Source: an uncultured Lachnospiraceae bacterium (lineage in GTDB: Bacteria; Bacillota; Clostridia; Lachnospirales; Lachnospiraceae). Taken from it: a stretch of DNA of 64,000 bases. Positions 25,436-33,545 of the stretch are shown here, one piece after another (within the stretch, counting starts at the first letter, position 1; each line of letters starts with the position of its first letter). The notes below the pieces were generated by a model. That model was not told the DNA's origin and did not search any database. It was given only the letters and a program-made list of their open reading frames with translations. The translations under genes and the position numbers were made by a program. The DNA lies in NCBI GenBank assembly GCA_946403625.1, contig CAMJAP010000004.1, positions 1-64,000 of the forward strand, written 5' to 3'.

Positions 25436-26947
25436 CTACACAACTATTTCAGATCCGTTCTCTAATTCGAACCAGAATTCCACGCCGTCTTCGTGATTTT
25501 TTACGCCGTAATCCTGCTTTAGGGATTCCATGATCGCCTTCACGATGGACAGTCCCAAACCGCTGCCTCCGTACTCGCGGGTGCGCGCCTTATCCACCTT
25601 GTAAAACTTCTCCCAGATGCGCTGCAGACTGTCTTCCGGGATCGGCTCACCGGTATTAAATACGCTGATGCGTATATGCTTTCCGTCTTCATTGCACTGC
25701 GCCCTGACCACGATCTCCTTCTTTCCGCCACAGTGATGCACGGCATTGGAAATGTAATTGCGCAATACTTCTTCCGTCTGGTATTCATCCGCCCAAACGT
25801 ATTTTCCGACACTTTCTTCGTAGGTGATCGTGATGCCCTGCTGCTCCGTTAACGGTGCAAAGGACTGTATGCAGTGACCGATCAGTTCGTTGATGTCAAA
25901 ACGCTCCATCTGCATCGCATCCGCGCCGGATTCCACCTGACTTAACGAGATCAAACGCTTTACCAGATGGTTCATCTTGTGCGTTTCGTCCATGATCACA
26001 TCGCAATAATAATCCAGGCTCTCACGGTCATCGATGATGCCTTCCTTCAACCCTTCCGCATATCCCTGGATCAGCGCGATCGGAGTTTTCAATTCATGTG
26101 AAACATTGGCGATAAACTCTCTTCTGCGCTCGTCCTCATTTCGTCTGGCATCCACATCCTTTTGCAGTTCGAGATTGGCGGTTTTCAAATGGCTGATGGT
26201 TTCTTCCAGACGATCGGACATCTGATTCATATTTTCGCCGAGCACCGCGATCTCGTTTTGTTCATGCCCATGATACTTGGTCTCAAAATTCAGATTGGCC
26301 ATTTCCTTGGAGATATCGGCAAGTTTCATGATGGGATCCGTGATGCGGCTGCTCACACCCCAGATCACGATCGCCGCCAACACTATGGCCGCCAGTCCGA
26401 CATAGAGCAAAAAGACATTGGACATGTGCACGCTGTCCCGGATGCTTTCCAGAGCAGTCCGGATCATAAAAAAGCAGTCCTCATCCAGATGTCCCCACAT
26501 GGTGACATATTCGGATTCCGTCACCGGATCCTGCATGTAACTCAGCGTGTAAGCACCAGTGGTAAAGATGACTTTTTTGGAAAGTGTATCCCTTGCGAAC
26601 ACCACATCACGCAATTGTCGGTTGATCTGTTCGGGATCTTTGATCGTCGAATACAGCGTCTGCGAACTGGAATCCGTGATGATAAAATTGACATTATAGA
26701 TCGTGCACAGATGATTGATCTGCGCTTCCGTCTCGGGAGAAGTAAGCGTGTTGTCGTCATGGGCCTGCTGCAACAGATGATAGACTTCCAGCAGGTTATC
26801 CCGTTTGGACTGGACATAATATTTTTCCAGAAAAAACACATTGATAAACCAGCACATAAAAATCGTGCCGCTCAGCAAAAGAATAAAAACCTTGGCCAAT
26901 TGTTTCTTGAGTGAATACCTTACCCGCTGTTTTCTGTCGGTCCTCAT
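25436..26947 (-). CDS. Membrane sensor histidine kinase
   Basis: A 503-residue classical kinase. Two membrane helices (about 15-35 and 175-200) flank an extracellular sensor of about 140 residues. Next come a HAMP domain, a coiled coil and the HisKA domain with FIANVSHELKTPIALIQGYAEGL (phospho-His near residue 287). The HATPase domain carries an N box (RNYISNAVHHC), a G1 region and GSGLGLSIVKAI. All catalytic boxes look intact. The start codon overlaps the response regulator stop by four bases (ATGA), so the pair is translationally coupled. The signal sensed is unknown; its architecture is that of PhoR/CssS-like envelope-stress kinases, but this is not proof. Confidence 0.93.
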   Translation of the reverse strand: MRTDRKQRVRYSLKKQLAKVFILLLSGTIFMCWFINVFFLEKYYVQSKRDNLLEVYHLLQQAHDDNTLTSPETEAQINHLCTIYNVNFIITDSSSQTLYSTIKDPEQINRQLRDVVFARDTLSKKVIFTTGAYTLSYMQDPVTESEYVTMWGHLDEDCFFMIRTALESIRDSVHMSNVFLLYVGLAAIVLAAIVIWGVSSRITDPIMKLADISKEMANLNFETKYHGHEQNEIAVLGENMNQMSDRLEETISHLKTANLELQKDVDARRNEDERRREFIANVSHELKTPIALIQGYAEGLKEGIIDDRESLDYYCDVIMDETHKMNHLVKRLISLSQVESGADAMQMERFDINELIGHCIQSFAPLTEQQGITITYEESVGKYVWADEYQTEEVLRNYISNAVHHCGGKKEIVVRAQCNEDGKHIRISVFNTGEPIPEDSLQRIWEKFYKVDKARTREYGGSGLGLSIVKAIMESLKQDYGVKNHEDGVEFWFELENGSEIVV

Positions 26948-27630
26948 TCTTTTTCCTTAACCTCAAATTTATACCCCAGTCCCCAGATGGTCTGGATCAG
27001 ATCTCCTTTTTCGCCCAATTTGCTGCGCAGTTTTTTGACATGGGTATCAATGGTTCTTGCATCGCCGAAATAATCATAATTCCACACACTGTTTAAGATC
27101 TTTTCGCGAGACAGCGCAATGCCCTGATTCTCCATAAAGTAGGTTAATAATTCAAATTCTTTATAGGACAGCTCGATCATTTCGCCGTCCACTTCCACGG
27201 AATGCGCGGTTTTGTCGATCACTACGCCGCCGGCTTCCATACGCCCGTCCGCGGTCGCGCCGGTGGTACGGCGCAGGATGGCTTCCACTCTGGCCACCAG
27301 GATCTTGGGGCTGAAGGGTTTGGAAATATACTCGTCCACGCCCAGCTGAAAGCCGAGCAGTTCGTCCCGTTCTTCACTTCTTGCCGTGAGCATGATGATC
27401 GGGATCTGCGAAGTTTTTCGGATCTCCTTACACACTTCCCAGCCGTCCATCTTGGGCATCATGACATCCAGAATGATGAGTGCAATGTTTTTGTCCTCAT
27501 AAAAAAGATCCAATGCGGCACTGCCGTCTTCGGCTTCCGTCACCTCGTAACCGCTCTTGGTCAAAAAGTCTTTCACCAGCTTACGCATACGTGCTTCGTC
27601 ATCCACGATCAGGATCTTGTTCTTTTCCAT
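26944..27630 (-). CDS. OmpR/PhoB-family response regulator
   Basis: A 228-residue two-component regulator. The receiver domain (1-120) has the acidic pair VDDEARM (D10, D11), the phospho-acceptor in ILDVMMPKMDG (D54), and the switch T/S and Lys (MLTAR, SKPFSP). The C-terminal winged helix (about 132-226) shows SYKEFELLTYFM, the recognition region RTIDTHVKKLRSKLG and a final WGLGYKFE. It is transcribed first in the pair, with the kinase gene overlapping it by four bases. A perfect seven-base inverted repeat (27670-27692) upstream could be an autoregulatory site. An AGGATACC ribosome site precedes the ATG. Confidence 0.95.
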   Translation of the reverse strand: MEKNKILIVDDEARMRKLVKDFLTKSGYEVTEAEDGSAALDLFYEDKNIALIILDVMMPKMDGWEVCKEIRKTSQIPIIMLTARSEERDELLGFQLGVDEYISKPFSPKILVARVEAILRRTTGATADGRMEAGGVVIDKTAHSVEVDGEMIELSYKEFELLTYFMENQGIALSREKILNSVWNYDYFGDARTIDTHVKKLRSKLGEKGDLIQTIWGLGYKFEVKEKE

Positions 27631-27669
27631 GGCAAGGTATCCTCCGAAAAAACATATTGATATATAGAA

Positions 27670-27692
27670 TTTACACCGGAATTATGTGTAAA
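27670..27692 (-). promoter_or_regulatory. Inverted repeat TTTACAC-N9-GTGTAAA upstream of the two-component operon
   Basis: A perfect dyad with a nine-base spacer, centred about 50 bases upstream of the response regulator ATG. TTTACA could also serve as a -35, followed 17 to 19 bases later by TATA-rich sequence. The dyad therefore overlaps the likely promoter and could be an operator. Confidence 0.4.
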
Positions 27693-27701
27693 ATGTGAAA
27701 T

Positions 27702-28352
27702 TCATTCGTTTTCGATATTTAATGCCCGTTCTTTTTCGCGAACGACCTGTTCCCGCTGTTGCAGTTCCATTTCCCATTCGGCATAACGATCCTGCAGCAC
27801 GCGTTCGTAATTCAGAATATTCGGATTGTCGCTTACCCCTGCAATGGCCAGCATGGCGATCACCGCGATCAAAAGAAATACGATAACGATATGCGAAATG
27901 CTCCTGCCGGTACGCTGCCGTTTCAGATCGGCACGCATCCGACGCATGGTGTCTTTCAGTTCATTATAACGGCTGGTGGTTTCTTTCAGTTCGGTATTGT
28001 CCTGCAGCAGATCGGAGGGCAGCCCCGGGATCTCACCGTCGATGTTCTCACGGTTGTTCTCCAGATATTCCCGGATGTGCAACAGATAGGAATAGCCTTC
28101 CGCGGTATGAAATACATTGCCTTCCAAAGCCTTCACATACAGGGTATAGACCAGCTGCGGACGGCGGTAATCCAGCTGTCGCTCCAGCCTGCGGATCTTG
28201 TCCCTCTCCGTGACGGCCGCTTCGGCGGATACAACATCCGGATACGAAAAAAATCCCTGCTCGATACGGCCGGTTGCCTTGGGCTCAACAGGTTCCTGTG
28301 CCTGCTTACGAGTCTTTTTCTCGCTTGTTTTTTCGGGCTGTTTCGTATCCAT
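27702..28352 (-). CDS. Single-pass membrane protein with coiled coil, unknown function
   Basis: A 216-residue protein. Residues 1-30 are Lys/Glu-rich and polar. A helical region (about 45-150) ends in a likely coiled coil (NELKDTMRRMRADLKRQR). One membrane helix follows at about 152-172 (HIVIVFLLIAVIAMLAIAGV), then a short extracellular helical tail. No domain is recognised. The ATG lies behind an AGGAGATCCGG site. It sits between nrdR and the two-component operon; the 71 bases before the response regulator contain the dyad. Function cannot be inferred beyond a possible scaffold at the membrane. Confidence 0.7.
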   Translation of the reverse strand: MDTKQPEKTSEKKTRKQAQEPVEPKATGRIEQGFFSYPDVVSAEAAVTERDKIRRLERQLDYRRPQLVYTLYVKALEGNVFHTAEGYSYLLHIREYLENNRENIDGEIPGLPSDLLQDNTELKETTSRYNELKDTMRRMRADLKRQRTGRSISHIVIVFLLIAVIAMLAIAGVSDNPNILNYERVLQDRYAEWEMELQQREQVVREKERALNIENE

Positions 28353-28486
28353 CCGGATCTCCTGTTATAAAAAGTATTATAGTATTATCCTAACCGTTAT
28401 CCGGAAAAGACGCAACCATAATATGTCCATGAAATCAAAAATCCCCCCGCATAAAAGAATTACACAGGGAGACCTTTGGAAAGGAG

Positions 28487-28942
28487 TCAATCTTTATCCA
28501 GTACTTTTTTCAATTCATCCATAAAGGTGTTGATGTCCTTGAACTCACGATATACGGATGCGAAACGTACATAAGCAACCGTATCGAGTTTTTCAAGGCG
28601 TTCCATAACGATCTCGCCGATCACGCCGCTCGGAACTTCTTTTTCTTCGCGTTTGAAGATCTCGTTTTCAATATCGTTCACCAGATTGCGGATCTCGTCA
28701 GCGCTGATGGGCCGCTTGTGTGTTGCCAGTAAAATACCGTCTTCAATCTTTTTCCGGTCGTAAGGTTCCCGGTTGTTGTCTTTCTTGATGACGATCAGCG
28801 GAATGGTCTCCACTTTTTCGTAAGTGGTAAAACGCTTGTCGCATTCGTCACACACACGTCTGCGTCGGATCGAAGCATTGTCTTCGGCCGGTCTGGAATC
28901 TACCACACGGGTATTTTCGTGTCCGCAAAATGGGCATTTCAT
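28487..28942 (-). CDS. nrdR: Transcriptional repressor NrdR
   Basis: A 151-residue regulator that senses dATP/ATP and represses ribonucleotide reductase genes by binding NrdR boxes. The N-terminal zinc ribbon has CPFCGH and CDECDKRF (four cysteines), followed by RFTTYEKVE and an ATP-cone domain (about 49-139, with KKDNNREPYDRKKI). Length and all features are standard. The ATG at 28940-28942 has a TAAGGAGGA ribosome site; a longer frame adds eight residues before the zinc ribbon and is rejected. A strong promoter lies 60 bases upstream. No nrd gene is in the window, so its targets are elsewhere. Confidence 0.96.
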   Translation of the reverse strand: MKCPFCGHENTRVVDSRPAEDNASIRRRRVCDECDKRFTTYEKVETIPLIVIKKDNNREPYDRKKIEDGILLATHKRPISADEIRNLVNDIENEIFKREEKEVPSGVIGEIVMERLEKLDTVAYVRFASVYREFKDINTFMDELKKVLDKD

Positions 28943-29001
28943 AAGTATTATCCTCCTTATGGACATAACGGGTATATATTGTTACCCTTACCACAAGATA
29001 T

Positions 29002-29029
29002 AGTATAACAGATAATAATATTATGTCAA
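29002..29029 (-). promoter_or_regulatory. SigA promoter of nrdR
   Basis: The minus strand carries perfect TTGACA (29024-29029), 16 bases, TATACT (29002-29007). The leader contains a small GGGTA/TACCC hairpin (about 28969-28984). Confidence 0.75.
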
Positions 29030-29079
29030 CCGAATTTATAAGAAAGATTGTATCTTTGAAAATTTCGATGAAATAACGC

Positions 29080-29658
29080 TTATTTTCGGAATGTGATCTC
29101 TCCGGTCGCGGCATCCATGCTTTCCACGATCGCCAGGGATTCCACACGTATCCCTTGTTCACGCAGTTCCTTTCCGCCATCCTGGAAGCCCTTTTCAATC
29201 GCGATTCCCACACCGCACAACTGCGCTCCTGCTTCTTTTAAGATCTGCACCAGACCGCGGATCGCGCAGCCGTTCGCCAAAAAATCATCCAGAATCAACA
29301 CCTTATCCTCCGGCGACAGATACTTTTTGGATACGATCACATCATAGACCTTCTGGTGCGTAAAGGATTGCACCTTTGCCGAATAGACGCTGCCGTCCAG
29401 ATTGATGGACTGGGACTTTTTGGCAAATACCACGGGTACCTGAAAATATTGTGCTGCCACCGCCGCAATCCCGATACCGGATGCTTCGATGGTCAGGATC
29501 TTGTTGATCGGTTCGTTTTCATACAGCCGTTTCCATTCTTTTCCCATCTCCTGAAACAGCGCAATATCCATCTGATGGTTCAAAAAGCTGTCTACTTTCA
29601 GGACATTTCCTTCTTTTACGATGCCGTCTTTTCGTATTCTTTCTTCCAGTAATTGCAT
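29080..29658 (-). CDS. xpt: Xanthine phosphoribosyltransferase
   Basis: A 192-residue salvage enzyme converting xanthine plus PRPP to XMP. The PRPP loop region is [17 protein letters not shown] (about 119-135), and the [12 protein letters not shown] and [12 protein letters not shown] segments match Xpt. Length is typical. A GGAGG site precedes the ATG. It ends the nucleoside transporter operon, 18 bases after the last permease gene, so imported purine nucleosides and bases would be salvaged by the same transcript. In many Firmicutes xpt is under a purine riboswitch; none is visible before the operon here. Confidence 0.94.
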   Translation of the reverse strand: MQLLEERIRKDGIVKEGNVLKVDSFLNHQMDIALFQEMGKEWKRLYENEPINKILTIEASGIGIAAVAAQYFQVPVVFAKKSQSINLDGSVYSAKVQSFTHQKVYDVIVSKKYLSPEDKVLILDDFLANGCAIRGLVQILKEAGAQLCGVGIAIEKGFQDGGKELREQGIRVESLAIVESMDAATGEITFRK

Positions 29659-29676
29659 CTTATCTATCCTCCTGCA

Positions 29677-30660
29677 TTATCGCTCTTCTCTGAAATATGC
29701 CAGGCCTAAACTTGCGGGCGGCTGTTTTTCGCGGCTGTTCTTCATACTGCTGACGACCAGCACGATGATCGTAACCACATAAGGCAGCATTTTAAAGATC
29801 TCCTGGGAAGACCGCGTCAGCCCCGGAATGTACATATACATCCAATACAGGATACCGAACAGATAGGCGCCCCAGATGGCATTGATGGATTTCCAGGTAG
29901 CAAAGATGACCAGTGCCACGGCCAGCCAGCCCAGTTTTTCGATACTGCCGTCGTTTGCCCAGGTGCCTTTGATATAGTCCATGACATAATAAACGCCGCC
30001 GAATCCGCTGATCCCGGCTCCGATGCAGATGGCAAGATATTTGTTCTTCGTTACGTTGATGCCGGCCGCATCCGCTGCCTGCGGATTTTCTCCTACGGTT
30101 CGCAGATTGAGCCCGGCTCTGGTATGCATCAAAAAGCGATGTACGATGATCGCACATAGGATGGCCAGATACACCATAAAGCCGTAGGAGAAAAATAATT
30201 TACCCACAATCCCCAGATCGGCAAGCGGCGTAATGGTCGTTCGAAATGCCGAGGAAGTCACCGGCACGGCGATCTGTTCAAATCTTCCGGCCAGGGTATT
30301 TAAGGAACCTCCGAAAAAGTTGGCCACACCGGATCCGAAAATGGTCAGCGTAAGTCCGGTAACATTTTGATTGGCCCGAAGCGTGATCGTGAGAAATGCA
30401 TAGATCAGGCCGCCCAGCGCCGAAGCACAAAAAGCACTCACCAGGGCGATCAATACGCAGACTGCTTTGCTCGGATTCTCCGTGCTGCCCTCGTAAATAA
30501 ACACGGCTGCCAGAGAAGCAATGCCGCCGAGATACATGATCCCCGGGACACCCAGATTCAGATTGCCGGCTTTTTCGGCAATGATCTCACCGATGCATCC
30601 GAACATGATCACGGTTCCGAAGAATACCGCTGCCTGTATCAGTGTTACAAATCCCTGCAT
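29677..30660 (-). CDS. Nucleoside/simple-sugar ABC transporter permease 2 (BMP-type)
   Basis: A 327-residue permease of the BPD_transp_2 family with about eight to nine membrane helices. Family signatures are GEIIAEKAGNLNLGVPG near the start, LRTVGENPQAADAAGINV (the ATPase-contact loop, about 187-204) and GAGISGFGGVYYV. It corresponds to NupQ/YufQ-type subunits that import purine nucleosides with a BMP lipoprotein and a double ATPase. The start overlaps the stop of the preceding permease as TAATG, so translation is coupled. Substrate preference for nucleosides is inferred from the BMP protein and the xpt neighbour. Confidence 0.9.
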   Translation of the reverse strand: MQGFVTLIQAAVFFGTVIMFGCIGEIIAEKAGNLNLGVPGIMYLGGIASLAAVFIYEGSTENPSKAVCVLIALVSAFCASALGGLIYAFLTITLRANQNVTGLTLTIFGSGVANFFGGSLNTLAGRFEQIAVPVTSSAFRTTITPLADLGIVGKLFFSYGFMVYLAILCAIIVHRFLMHTRAGLNLRTVGENPQAADAAGINVTKNKYLAICIGAGISGFGGVYYVMDYIKGTWANDGSIEKLGWLAVALVIFATWKSINAIWGAYLFGILYWMYMYIPGLTRSSQEIFKMLPYVVTIIVLVVSSMKNSREKQPPASLGLAYFREER

Positions 30661-31820
30661 TATGCTGCCTCCTTTCCGCTTTTGCGAAAGATCAGTCGAT
30701 AGTTGATAAAGAATTCACTGCCCAGGATAAAGAACAGGATGATACCGATGATCATCTGAGAAGCATAATCGTTCAGTTTGCATTTGGATGCGATCTCTCC
30801 GGCACCGCTGTCCAGAAACGCCAACAGCAAGGAGATCAGCAGCATCGTAAAGGTATTAAACTTTGCAAGCCATGCCACGATGATCGCCGTAAATCCGCGT
30901 CCGCCTGCCGTGGATGTGGATATGGTGTGCGAAGCACCGCTCACGGCAATGCATCCGGCCAGGCCGCATACCGCACCGGAAAGCAACAGAGTTCGGATGA
31001 TCACGGCGCCGACATTGATCCCGGCATAGCGTGCGGTATTCTCCGATTCACCCACCACCGCGATCTCATAGCCGTGCTTGGTATAACGCAGATAAACAAA
31101 CATAAAGACGGTCAGCAACAGCACCAGCACAACGTTCAGAAAATATTGTGTTCCCAGTACCGTCGGAAACCACCCTGCCCGTGTATTCTGATTGATCACG
31201 CCTACCGTGTTGGAGCCAAAAGGATTTTCCCATTTGGCAACGGCGAACGATGTCAGCTGGATCGCCACATAGTTCATCATCAGGGTAAACAGTGTTTCGT
31301 TGGTATTCCATTTTGCCTTGAACAGTGCCGGAAGAAACGCCCACAGCGCTCCGGCCAGCATACTCGCACAAAACATCACCGCAAACAATACCGGGCTCGG
31401 CAGATCTTTTAAATAGATCATACAGCCGGCAGTCACAATACCTCCGACCAAAACCTGGCCTTCCGCTCCGATGTTCCAAAAACGCATGCGAAATGCCGGT
31501 GCCAGCCCCACCGCAATGCATGTCAGCATCAGCATTTCCTTCACCGTGGACCAGATACGGGTTCGGGTTCCGAAAGCACCGGAGATCATGGTCTCGTATA
31601 CGGTGATCGGATTGTATTTGGTAATGGCATAGATCACAATGGCGCTCACCAGCAAAGCCAGTACAATACCCGTTAAGCGTACGGCGATCCTTTGCGCAAA
31701 TTTCATATCTTCCCGCTTTACGATGCGGACGATCGGTTCCTTGAGCGGCTTGGGCTCGTGCACGGCAGGTGCTTCGTTTTCTTCGAGTTCTGTCGTTGCT
31801 GTCTTTTTCTCTTCCGTCAT
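30660..31820 (-). CDS. Nucleoside/simple-sugar ABC transporter permease 1 (BMP-type)
   Basis: A 386-residue permease. It has a charged cytoplasmic N-terminus (about 1-48), then BPD_transp_2 helices. Family markers are RFWNIGAEGQVLVGGI (about 113-128) and VVGESENTARYAGIN, the ATPase-contact loop. It pairs with the second permease to form the channel (NupP/YufP type). Its ATG overlaps the end of the double-ATPase gene by four bases (ATGA), and its own stop overlaps the next ATG, which shows a tightly coupled operon. The extended acidic and basic N-terminus is longer than in many relatives but unremarkable for clostridia. Confidence 0.9.
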   Translation of the reverse strand: MTEEKKTATTELEENEAPAVHEPKPLKEPIVRIVKREDMKFAQRIAVRLTGIVLALLVSAIVIYAITKYNPITVYETMISGAFGTRTRIWSTVKEMLMLTCIAVGLAPAFRMRFWNIGAEGQVLVGGIVTAGCMIYLKDLPSPVLFAVMFCASMLAGALWAFLPALFKAKWNTNETLFTLMMNYVAIQLTSFAVAKWENPFGSNTVGVINQNTRAGWFPTVLGTQYFLNVVLVLLLTVFMFVYLRYTKHGYEIAVVGESENTARYAGINVGAVIIRTLLLSGAVCGLAGCIAVSGASHTISTSTAGGRGFTAIIVAWLAKFNTFTMLLISLLLAFLDSGAGEIASKCKLNDYASQMIIGIILFFILGSEFFINYRLIFRKSGKEAA

Positions 31821-33394
31821 TTTGCCGCTCCTTCCTCTGATTTTTTCGCAGTTTTCTTTTTGGGCGCGGAATCATTTTGCAATTTGGTCATTCGCAAGCC
31901 GACCTCTTCTTTCTTGGCCGTTCTGCCGTCCAAGATACCGTTGACTTTGCCGCCGCACAGCACGAGGATGCGGTCGCACAGTTCCATCAGCACGTCCAGG
32001 TCTTCTCCCACATAGATGACTGCCACGCCTTTCATCTTCTGCTCATTCAGCAGATGATAGATGGTATAGGAGGTGTTGATATCCAGACCACGCACCGCAT
32101 ACGCCGTCATCAGAACCGTCGGATTCTCTGCGATCTCACGCCCGACCAGCACCTTCTGTACATTACCGCCGGAAAGCCTGCGTACCGGTGTAGAGATCCC
32201 GGGTGTCACTACCCCGAGTTCCTCGCGGATCTTTTCCGCCAGTTCCTTCGGATGCTTTTTCCCGACAAAAAACGACTTACCGCTGCGGTAGTCTTTCAGC
32301 ATCATATTTTCCGCCATGCCCATGGTGCCCACCAGGCCCATACCCAGACGGTCTTCCGGGACGAACGAAAGGTGCACGCCCAGATCACGGATCTGTCTTG
32401 GTGTCTTTCCCAGCAGAGGGATCTTTTCTTCCGCATCCGGCAGAAAATAATCGATCTGTGCTTCCGGCGCGGCACTCTGCAGTCCGGCGATGGCTTCCAG
32501 CAATTCCTTTTGACCGTTCCCGGAAACGCCGGCGATGCCCAGGATCTCACCACCGTACACGTTAAAGCTCACATCGTCCAAAACTTTCACACCTTCCGCG
32601 TTATAGCAGGTGAGATTTTGGATCGTCAGCCGCTTCTTCTTGTCCTTTACTTCCGGACGTTCGATATTTAATTCCACTTTTTCGCCGACCATCATTTCCG
32701 TCAGGATCGATTCATCGGCTTTTGCAGTTTCGATGGTATCGATATAGGCGCCCTTTCGCAGGATCGCCACACGGTCACTGACCGAGAGCACCTCATGCAG
32801 TTTATGCGTGATGATGATCACGGTCTTTCCGTCTTCTTTCATATTGCGGATCACGGCAAACAGTTTTTCCGTTTCCTGCGGCGTCAGCACGGCGGTAGGC
32901 TCATCGAGGATCAGTATCCTGGCGCCGCGGTACAATACCTTTATGATCTCGAGCGTCTGTTTTTCGGAAACGCTCATATCATACACTTTTTTCTCCGGAT
33001 CCATGCGAAAACCGTATTTTTCACAGATCCACCGCATGCTTTCCGCGATTTCCTTGCGGTTTAGTTTTTTATGTGAATCAATGCCGATCACCAGATTTTC
33101 GGCTGCCGTAAAGACATCTACGAGTTTGAAGTGCTGGTGAACCATTCCGATCCCCAGTTCATAAGCATCCTTCGGATCGCGAATGGTTACTTTGTTCCCG
33201 TCTACGAAGATCTCACCGCCGTCCGGATAGTAGATCCCGGAAAGCATATTCATCAGAGTGGTCTTTCCGCTGCCGTTTTCCCCCAGCAACGATAGGATCT
33301 CTCCTTTTCGGATCTCCATGGTCACATCATCGTTTGCAACAACGGAGCCAAAGGTTTTGGTCACATGTTTTAATGCAATTGCCGTTTCCGCCAT
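31817..33394 (-). CDS. Nucleoside/simple-sugar ABC transporter double ATP-binding protein
   Basis: A 525-residue protein with two tandem ABC domains. The first (1-245) has GENGSGKTT, LILDEPTAVLTP and a usable signature region (MSVSEKQTLEI). The second (about 250-500) has a degenerate P-loop (GVSGNGQKE) and signature RLSGGNVQK, but its Walker B region reads TVLMTAYAVRGLD where relatives usually have an A-x-QPTRGLD stretch, so it is further diverged than usual. It energises the BMP-type importer (NupO/YufO). An AAAGGGA site precedes the ATG. A terminator lies between it and the upstream binding protein gene, so it is probably expressed at a lower level. Confidence 0.9.
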   Translation of the reverse strand: MAETAIALKHVTKTFGSVVANDDVTMEIRKGEILSLLGENGSGKTTLMNMLSGIYYPDGGEIFVDGNKVTIRDPKDAYELGIGMVHQHFKLVDVFTAAENLVIGIDSHKKLNRKEIAESMRWICEKYGFRMDPEKKVYDMSVSEKQTLEIIKVLYRGARILILDEPTAVLTPQETEKLFAVIRNMKEDGKTVIIITHKLHEVLSVSDRVAILRKGAYIDTIETAKADESILTEMMVGEKVELNIERPEVKDKKKRLTIQNLTCYNAEGVKVLDDVSFNVYGGEILGIAGVSGNGQKELLEAIAGLQSAAPEAQIDYFLPDAEEKIPLLGKTPRQIRDLGVHLSFVPEDRLGMGLVGTMGMAENMMLKDYRSGKSFFVGKKHPKELAEKIREELGVVTPGISTPVRRLSGGNVQKVLVGREIAENPTVLMTAYAVRGLDINTSYTIYHLLNEQKMKGVAVIYVGEDLDVLMELCDRILVLCGGKVNGILDGRTAKKEEVGLRMTKLQNDSAPKKKTAKKSEEGAAK

Positions 33395-33498
33395 AAGTAT
33401 CCCTTTCTGGTTTTGTCCGTTTTTCTCAAAATAGTTCCGGAAACATCACAAGAAACATTGTAATGCATAACACCGAAAAAAGAAACAAAAAACGAAAA

Positions 33499-33530
33499 CA
33501 AAAAAGGGAACGTAGCGATACGTTCCCTTC
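33499..33530 (-). terminator. Attenuating terminator between binding protein and ATPase genes
   Basis: On the minus strand GGGAACGTA-TCGC-TACGTTCCC (stem 33506-33527) is followed by TTTTTTG. It starts 18 bases after the binding protein stop and stands before the ATPase and permease genes. It probably sets a higher binding protein to transporter ratio through partial readthrough. Confidence 0.88.
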
Positions 33531-33545
33531 AACGCGTTTTTTGCT

